This document shows, piece by piece, positions 59,387-64,000 of a DNA stretch of 64,000 nt. This DNA comes from JAUIBE01 sp035267185 (GTDB taxonomy: Bacteria > Pseudomonadota > Gammaproteobacteria > Xanthomonadales > SZUA-36). Numbering within the stretch: position 1 is the first letter of the stretch; every line of letters starts with the position of its first letter. The notes below the pieces were generated by a model. It saw nothing but the letters and a program-made list of their open reading frames with translations. It made no database searches and was not told the origin of the DNA. The stretch covers positions 1-64,000 of the forward strand of contig DATFLY010000127.1 of assembly GCA_035267185.1 (NCBI GenBank). The letters are read 5' to 3'. The translations under genes were made by a program, and so were the position numbers.

Positions 59387-60718
59387 ATGGGTCGATCTCG
59401 TAAGGCGCGACTGCCCGCCGAGGCGGTCGAATTCGAAATTCATGACCTGAGTCACGACGGTCGTGGTGTCAGCAAGTCGGAACACAAAGTCACATTTATA
59501 CACGGCGCCTTGCCTGGCGAACGGGTTATGGCCCAGTTAAAGGGTCGAAGGCGAAGCTATGACGAAGCCGATGTCACGGAGATTCTGCAGCCTTCTGAGC
59601 ATCGTGTTGAGCCACGCTGTGCACATTTTGGGGTTTGCGGTGGCTGCTCTTTGCAACACCTTGAGCCCCGGCAGCAGATTCTGGCAAAGCATAATGCCCT
59701 TGAGCAGAATTTCGCGCGTATTGCGGGTCTTGAACCTGCGCAATGGTTTGAGCCGCTGACAGGGCCTGCATGGAATTATCGGCGTAAAGCACGGCTTTCA
59801 GTTCGATTCGTTTTCAAAAAAGAAAGAGTGCTGGTGGGTTTTCGTGAACGTGGTGGTCGCTACGTGGCAGATATCCATGAATGCCATGTGCTGGAACCTG
59901 CGATTGCTGAACGGTTAACGGACCTGGCTGAGCTGATTCAGTCAATGGAGCAATATCGGAATATTCCCCAGCTGGAAGTTTCCTGTGGTGACAGCGTGTC
60001 ATCATTGGTGGTCAGGCACCTCGAACCATTGCCACAATCGGACCTCGATAAACTGAAGATTTTTTCAAGCGAGACCGCAATTGCAATTTTTCTTCAGCCC
60101 GGCGGCTTAAAAACCATTCATCCGCTTGAACCTGAATCAATCGAACTGGCCTATTCACTGCCTGCACACGATCTGGAATTCAGGTTTGGACCCAGTGACT
60201 TTATCCAGGTCAATGGTGAGATGAACCGTTTGATGGTTGACCGGGCCATTGAACTCCTGGAGCCTGACCGGAATGACAGAATCCTTGATCTCTTTTGCGG
60301 CCTGGGAAATTTCACACTGCCGATTGCCCGGTATGCTGGTGATACCGTGGGGGTTGAAGGTGATGCAGCGTTGGTTGGCCTGGCGCGTGAAAATGCGGAA
60401 CGCAACGGCATTGGTAACGCATCGTTTTTCAGTGCAGACCTGACCCTCGAGCCGGTTCAGGCGCCATGGCTGCGTGACCCCTATGACAAGGTCCTGGTAG
60501 ACCCGCCGCGCTCTGGAGCACAGGAAATGCTTCCACATATTGCGGCCAGCGGTGCCTCCCGGCTTCTCTATATTTCATGTCATCCTGCAAGCCTGGCCAG
60601 GGACGCCGGGATGTTGGTTAATGATCATGGATTCAGTCTGAGTGGTGCGGGCGTCATGGATATGTTTCCACATACCGGCCACGTGGAATCACTGGCCCTG
60701 TTTGAGAGGAGAAGCTGA
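59387..60718 (+). CDS. rlmD: 23S rRNA (uracil-1939-C5)-methyltransferase RlmD
   Basis: A 443-aa SAM-dependent RNA methyltransferase making m5U1939 in 23S rRNA. An N-terminal TRAM domain (EFEIHDLSHDGRGVSKSEHKVTFIHGALPGE) is followed by the iron-sulfur cysteines CAHFGVCGGCSLQHL and a later one in DIHECHVLEP, then the SAM-binding ILDLFCGLGNFTLPIARYA, the VDPPRSGAQEM motif and the catalytic cysteine in LLYISCHPASLARD. Length fits E. coli RlmD (433 aa). nagZ begins immediately after its stop. Confidence 0.96.
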   Translation: MGRSRKARLPAEAVEFEIHDLSHDGRGVSKSEHKVTFIHGALPGERVMAQLKGRRRSYDEADVTEILQPSEHRVEPRCAHFGVCGGCSLQHLEPRQQILAKHNALEQNFARIAGLEPAQWFEPLTGPAWNYRRKARLSVRFVFKKERVLVGFRERGGRYVADIHECHVLEPAIAERLTDLAELIQSMEQYRNIPQLEVSCGDSVSSLVVRHLEPLPQSDLDKLKIFSSETAIAIFLQPGGLKTIHPLEPESIELAYSLPAHDLEFRFGPSDFIQVNGEMNRLMVDRAIELLEPDRNDRILDLFCGLGNFTLPIARYAGDTVGVEGDAALVGLARENAERNGIGNASFFSADLTLEPVQAPWLRDPYDKVLVDPPRSGAQEMLPHIAASGASRLLYISCHPASLARDAGMLVNDHGFSLSGAGVMDMFPHTGHVESLALFERRS

Positions 60719-60719
60719 A

Positions 60720-61754
60720 TTGGTGGGCAAACTGGGTCCGGTGTTAATCGGTGTTGATGGTCCTGAATTAACCGGAGAATCACGCGAACAACTGAACCAC
60801 ACCCTGGTTGGAGGCGTGGTTCTTTTTACACGCAATGTCGAATCACGAAGTCAAATCTGTGAGCTGGTTGCGTCCATACGGGAACTACGCGAACCACGCC
60901 TGCTTGTGGCAATTGACCAGGAGGGGGGTAGGGTTCAACGATTGAAAAACGGGTTTACCCGGCTTCCCGCCCTCGGAAAAATTGGTCAGATCCATGAAAG
61001 TGATCCAGGTAAAGGCCGCGAATACTCATATTGGCATGGTCGCAGCATGGCGATGGAAATGCTCGACTGCGGTATTGATATCAGTTTTGCACCCGTTCTT
61101 GACCTGAACCGTGGCAGTTCCGTGATCGGCGACCGGTCTCTTTCCGAAAATCCTGAAACCGTGATTGAACTGGGTCGCTCATACCTTAAAGGAATGCATG
61201 ATGGTGGGATGAAAACCACCGGAAAGCACTTTCCCGGTCATGGCTCAGTTCAGGCCGACTCACACGTTGACGATGTTTGTGACGATCGCAGCCTGGAAGA
61301 ATTGCTGGAAAGCGATATGCGACCATTTGCAGAGCTGGCCAGCGATCTGGATGCAATGATGATTGCCCATGTTGAATACCCCTGCCTGGATGATCGTCCA
61401 GCAGGATATTCCAAAGCCTGGCTGACTGGACAGCTACGGCAGCAAATCGGTTACAACGGTGTGATCTTCTCTGATGACCTTGGCATGCATGCGGCCAAAA
61501 CACTCAGCAGCCTGGAGGATCGGACAAGAGTCTCTCTCGAGGCAGGTTGCGATGCCGTGCTGGTTTGCCTGCCAAATGACGTCAAAGCACTCCTGGCCGA
61601 CTCCGTTGCGCCACTACCGAAGAACGATGTGACAACCAGGCTGCAGGGCCTGTATGGTTTGTCTTCAATTCCAATCGGGAAACTGGATGGTGACCCTTCT
61701 GAGGGAGCTGCTGCCTACCGAACATGGCGTGAGCGCCTTGAAAAAATATGCTGA
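60720..61754 (+). CDS. nagZ: Beta-N-acetylhexosaminidase NagZ
   Basis: A 344-aa cytoplasmic glycosidase of GH3 that removes GlcNAc from recycled anhydro-muropeptides. Motifs: GVDGPELTGESREQL, VAIDQEGGRVQRL, SFAPVLDLNRGSSVIGDRS, the catalytic His-containing KHFPGHGSVQADSH and the catalytic Asp in NGVIFSDDLGMHAA. Start is TTG 60720 (or the next codon, GTG 60723), 8 nt after AGGAG; the open frame extends back into rlmD but the family N-terminus is LGPVLIGVDG. In amino-acid recycling it can affect beta-lactamase induction in species that have AmpR, which cannot be judged here. Confidence 0.96.
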   Translation: MVGKLGPVLIGVDGPELTGESREQLNHTLVGGVVLFTRNVESRSQICELVASIRELREPRLLVAIDQEGGRVQRLKNGFTRLPALGKIGQIHESDPGKGREYSYWHGRSMAMEMLDCGIDISFAPVLDLNRGSSVIGDRSLSENPETVIELGRSYLKGMHDGGMKTTGKHFPGHGSVQADSHVDDVCDDRSLEELLESDMRPFAELASDLDAMMIAHVEYPCLDDRPAGYSKAWLTGQLRQQIGYNGVIFSDDLGMHAAKTLSSLEDRTRVSLEAGCDAVLVCLPNDVKALLADSVAPLPKNDVTTRLQGLYGLSSIPIGKLDGDPSEGAAAYRTWRERLEKIC

Positions 61755-61773
61755 AGAGAACAAGGAAAATTCA

Positions 61774-62328
61774 ATGAACCTGAGTGAGCAGTCGGATCCG
61801 CGTGATGTCCTGAATCAATCGACGCTGATTGCTGATAAGCAAGAAGTCATGGATGCCGTAAACCGCATGGCGGTTGCAATTAACGAACACTATGGTGATG
61901 AAGAGATCGTTATGGTGGTTGTCATGGTGGGTGGCATGATGCCGGCGGCGTGGTTGTTATCGCGTCTGAAAATGCCGGTGCGAATCGATTTTATTCATGC
62001 AACCCGCTACCAGGGTCAGACTGAAGGTGGTGAACTTGAATTTCGCGTGCCAACACGACTAAACCTGCAAAATCAGAAGGTTCTGATCGTCGATGATATT
62101 TACGACGTTGGCCTGACATTGAACCTGATCGAGAGTTATTGCGAATCCCGTGGGGCAAAATCAGTTGAGAGTGCTGTCCTGGTTCGCAAATTACATGATC
62201 GTGAGACCACCGAGTCCAAGCCGAGATTCATAGGAATGGACGTTGAGGACAAATATGTCTTCGGATGCGGTATGGATGCTTTCGAGCACTGGCGTCACCT
62301 GGATGATATCAGGGCATTGAAAACATGA
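61774..62328 (+). CDS. hpt: Hypoxanthine-guanine phosphoribosyltransferase
   Basis: A 184-aa purine salvage enzyme that joins hypoxanthine or guanine to PRPP. The PRPP-binding motif is VLIVDDIYDVGLTLNLIE, with MVGGMMPAAWLLSRL upstream (the flexible-loop and PPi-loop regions) and a C-terminal VEDKYVFGCGMDAFEHWRHL segment. Start is ATG 61774 with AAGGA at an 8-nt distance. It overlaps the methylthioinosine phosphorylase gene by 4 nt, and the two reactions are sequential: the phosphorylase frees hypoxanthine, this enzyme converts it to IMP. Confidence 0.94.
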   Translation: MNLSEQSDPRDVLNQSTLIADKQEVMDAVNRMAVAINEHYGDEEIVMVVVMVGGMMPAAWLLSRLKMPVRIDFIHATRYQGQTEGGELEFRVPTRLNLQNQKVLIVDDIYDVGLTLNLIESYCESRGAKSVESAVLVRKLHDRETTESKPRFIGMDVEDKYVFGCGMDAFEHWRHLDDIRALKT

Positions 62329-63077
62329 GTCGCAAGACTCTTGCACTGATCGGCGGGACCGGGCTTAACGAGCTTGGCGAGCTGATCGAAGTGATGGATT
62401 TGGACACGCCATTTGGCAAACCTTCTGCACCTCTTCAGATGATTCGCGATGATGAACTGCGGATTTTATTCCTGCCTCGTCATGGTAGCCCGCACACAAT
62501 CCCGCCTCACTGTGTGAATTATCGCGCGAATATCCGGGCATTGAAGGATGCAGGTGCGGATCACATCCTTGCTGTTTCCGCTGTTGGCGGGATCGGTAGT
62601 CATTGCAGTCCGGGATCTTTACATGCCCTTGACCAGGTGGTCGATTACACCTGGGGTCGCCAACACACTTACAGTGATTCGGGAGAGGTGAATCTGCAGC
62701 ATGTGGATTTCAGCTATCCCTATGAAGGGCCACTCAGAAACCTGTTGTTACAAGTGGCAAGAGAGAGCGATATCAGGCTCAATGATGGTGGTTGCGTGGG
62801 CGTATTTCAGGGCCCGCGTCTTGAAAGCGCAGCAGAAATTCAAAGAGCAAAAGGGGATGGGTGCACGCTGGCGGGCATGACTTCCATGCCAGAAGCCAGC
62901 CTGGCTCGTGAATGCGGCCTGGATTATGCCGGAATTGGCGTGGTATCAAACTGGGGTGCAGGCGTGATTAGCGGAACCATCTCCGAAGATGACATTGCGC
63001 AGACGCTCAAAGACCCGATGTCGCATGTTCGGAAGCTGATTCGCGGAATCAGCGAAAAGCTGGCAGGGTCTGCTTAA
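62325..63077 (+). CDS. S-methyl-5'-thioinosine phosphorylase
   Basis: A 250-aa member of the purine-nucleoside/methylthioadenosine phosphorylase family. Motifs: LALIGGTGLNELGEL, LFLPRHGSPHTIPPHCVNYRANIRALKDAG, AVSAVGGIGSHCSPGSL, VGVFQGPRLESAAEIQRAKGDGCTLAGMTSMPEASLARECGLDYAGI. The neighbourhood (nagZ, hpt) is that of the characterised Pseudomonas aeruginosa PA3004 enzyme, which acts on 5'-methylthioinosine made from methylthioadenosine by deamination. Plain MTA phosphorylase activity is the alternative. Its TAA shares TTAA with the stop of the converging membrane-protein gene. Confidence 0.9.
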   Translation: MSRKTLALIGGTGLNELGELIEVMDLDTPFGKPSAPLQMIRDDELRILFLPRHGSPHTIPPHCVNYRANIRALKDAGADHILAVSAVGGIGSHCSPGSLHALDQVVDYTWGRQHTYSDSGEVNLQHVDFSYPYEGPLRNLLLQVARESDIRLNDGGCVGVFQGPRLESAAEIQRAKGDGCTLAGMTSMPEASLARECGLDYAGIGVVSNWGAGVISGTISEDDIAQTLKDPMSHVRKLIRGISEKLAGSA

Positions 63078-63493
63078 ACTGCCTTGATGCCAGTAGACGT
63101 TCCTGACGCAAATCTTGCGGCAATGCCTGTTGCCACGAGAACGCCCACCACTGCTGTGGCAGTAAACCAGGTGGGATGAGGAATCGTCATGACATTCCAT
63201 ACAGCTCCGGCCAGTATCAAAGCACCGACTATACCTGCAAACAATAATGGCGATTGCCCTGCAATTGAAGCGGCTGTCCAGCCACCTGCCAGGGTCCCAA
63301 GCACGTAGGACGCCAGCACGAATGCCAGTGGTCCCCATGGAAGGCCTGCAATATATTCCCGCATGAACTCCTGGTCACTGATATCCATATCTGCTGGCGG
63401 AGGGTAAAGGTTATGCCCGAACTTCTGAATCATCATGACGACGACTCCGGCGACCAACACTCCGATAATAATTGCCAGTAATTTTCTGACCAT
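63074..63493 (-). CDS. Small four-helix membrane protein, conserved hypothetical
   Basis: A 139-aa inner-membrane protein of unknown function. About four hydrophobic segments are visible: LLAIIIGVLVAGVVVMMI at the start, LAFVLASYVLGTLAGGW, LLFAGIVGALILAGAVW and WFTATAVVGVLVATGIAA, with a short loop FGHNLYPPPADMDISDQEFMREYIAGLPWG. The frame is open to 63835, but ATG 63493 follows AGGGGGCGG. It lies 52 bp after the imuB stop and may be co-transcribed with it. Confidence 0.75.
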   Translation of the reverse strand: MVRKLLAIIIGVLVAGVVVMMIQKFGHNLYPPPADMDISDQEFMREYIAGLPWGPLAFVLASYVLGTLAGGWTAASIAGQSPLLFAGIVGALILAGAVWNVMTIPHPTWFTATAVVGVLVATGIAARFASGTSTGIKAV

Positions 63494-63545
63494 TCCGCCC
63501 CCTGACGAAAGTCTGTAGTGATTTATTCTACTCACAAGCGCCTGG

Positions 63546-64000
63546 TCATGAAAATATTCCATGCAGAAACCACCCGGCCCGCGGTTTGTATTCACGAAAA
63601 ACCCATAAACGACAACCGCTACCATCGCGTACGATGAAATAGTCGCGCCGGCAGTCACGGCCATCCCACCAGCCGCTTTCGATACGCTCCGGACCGCTGA
63701 TGATTTCGTACTGCCGGATATCGCAACGCCTGGGCCGGGGCATAAGCCAGGCCGGGCGGTGAGGCAAAGCAGCACAGTTTCCTTTTTCACCCAAAGGGCG
63801 GGTACGCCAGCTGTATTCAGGACGATGATCCTCAATGCCGGTAATTCCTCTTACCGCATCGCCTCCGAGCCGGGCCTGCAGTCTTTCTGCCAGCTGAGTC
63901 ACACCTGCAAGACGTTCCCCTGGCGCATCATGGAAAAGGCGTTGCTGCCCGGGCATGAATTTTAGAAATCCCGGTGTTTGCACAAGAACATCGCGAACCG
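63546..64000 (-). CDS. imuB: ImuB, Y-family polymerase-like protein (C-terminal part, cut by window edge)
   Basis: About 151 residues are visible; the frame stays open to the right edge (codons beyond the first in-frame GTG at 63983 read on as VRDVLVQTP), so the N-terminal polymerase-like domain lies outside the window. The tail is characteristic of ImuB: PRPRRCDI, ISGPERIESGWWDGRDCRRDYFIVRDGSGCRLWVFRE and GWFLHGIFS. ImuB lacks polymerase activity and links ImuA and the DnaE2 polymerase to the sliding clamp in SOS-induced mutagenesis. imuA would lie upstream on this strand, outside the window. Confidence 0.88.
   Translation of the reverse strand, partial: VRDVLVQTPGFLKFMPGQQRLFHDAPGERLAGVTQLAERLQARLGGDAVRGITGIEDHRPEYSWRTRPLGEKGNCAALPHRPAWLMPRPRRCDIRQYEIISGPERIESGWWDGRDCRRDYFIVRDGSGCRLWVFREYKPRAGWFLHGIFS

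Noticed and set aside
63494..63835. 114-residue extension of the small membrane protein upstream of Met at 63493
   Set aside because: It overlaps the end of imuB in another frame; the ATG at 63493 has a strong ribosome-binding site.
1..64000. tRNA, rRNA, CRISPR, phage or insertion-sequence genes
   Set aside because: None recognised; intergenic spaces are short and show no cloverleaf, direct-repeat array, transposase or integrase.

Overview
The window is a dense, chromosomal housekeeping region of a gammaproteobacterium. The evidence is the gene order rpoE-rseA-rseB-rseC-mucD-lepA-lepB-DUF4845-rnc-era-recO-pdxJ, a quinone-type PyrD beside MurB, a PilH-like regulator, the nagZ/hpt/methylthioinosine phosphorylase block and a YdbH/YdbL pair. 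I cannot name the lineage from sequence alone. It looks like a free-living aerobe with a full TCA cycle and strong amino-acid catabolism. I saw no phage, insertion sequence, CRISPR array, rRNA or tRNA.

Layout. (1) 1-378: non-coding DNA with a long inverted repeat around a conserved core and a partial second copy of that core. (2) 379-9372: icd, a DUF455 ferritin-like protein, a methyltransferase, lpxH, a periplasmic cyclophilin, gyrA, a peroxiredoxin, a PilH-like receiver and an AcuI/YhdH oxidoreductase. (3) 9378-18060: the 2-oxoglutarate dehydrogenase operon sucA-sucB-lpdA, then purB and fumC, with another copy of the 5' repeat between the last two. (4) 18126-20674: a small exported protein, a YtrA-type GntR regulator and an ABC exporter in one operon, under a promoter overlapped by a near-perfect palindrome. 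(5) 20748-24836: fused ATP sulfurylase/APS kinase with a sodium:solute symporter, and a divergent FKBP isomerase. (6) 24999-29668: sahR-metH, with a perfect 10-bp inverted repeat next to the sahR start. (7) 29828-40513: acyl-CoA dehydrogenase, giant NAD-glutamate dehydrogenase, a short NAD kinase, a Nudix-like/APH-kinase fusion, a 5'-nucleotidase and glutaryl-CoA dehydrogenase. (8) 40538-45826: M28 peptidase, murB, pyrD and an ALDH7-type dehydrogenase. (9) 46158-56581: the sigma-E envelope-stress operon followed by lepA, lepB, rnc, era, recO and pdxJ. (10) 56596-64000: ydbH/ydbL, rlmD, nagZ, hpt, methylthioinosine phosphorylase, a small membrane protein and the C-terminal part of imuB running off the right edge.

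Several groups fit together. Glutamate dehydrogenase feeds 2-oxoglutarate to SucAB/Lpd. GcdH and the ALDH7 enzyme are lysine-catabolic types. SahR/MetH and the methylthioinosine phosphorylase/Hpt pair recycle the homocysteine and thioadenosine products of S-adenosylmethionine use. Sigma-E, MucD, FKBP, cyclophilin and YdbH/YdbL serve the cell envelope.

The most unusual signals are: the repeat family whose core is conserved while the flanking stems differ completely between loci; the strong operators of the GntR and SahR genes; a YdbL-like lipoprotein that appears to have absorbed the role of YnbE; a probable internal TTG start for sucA; and the NAD kinase and Nudix/APH genes placed directly behind glutamate dehydrogenase. 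Starts marked as revised rest on ribosome-binding sites and family N-termini, not on experiment.
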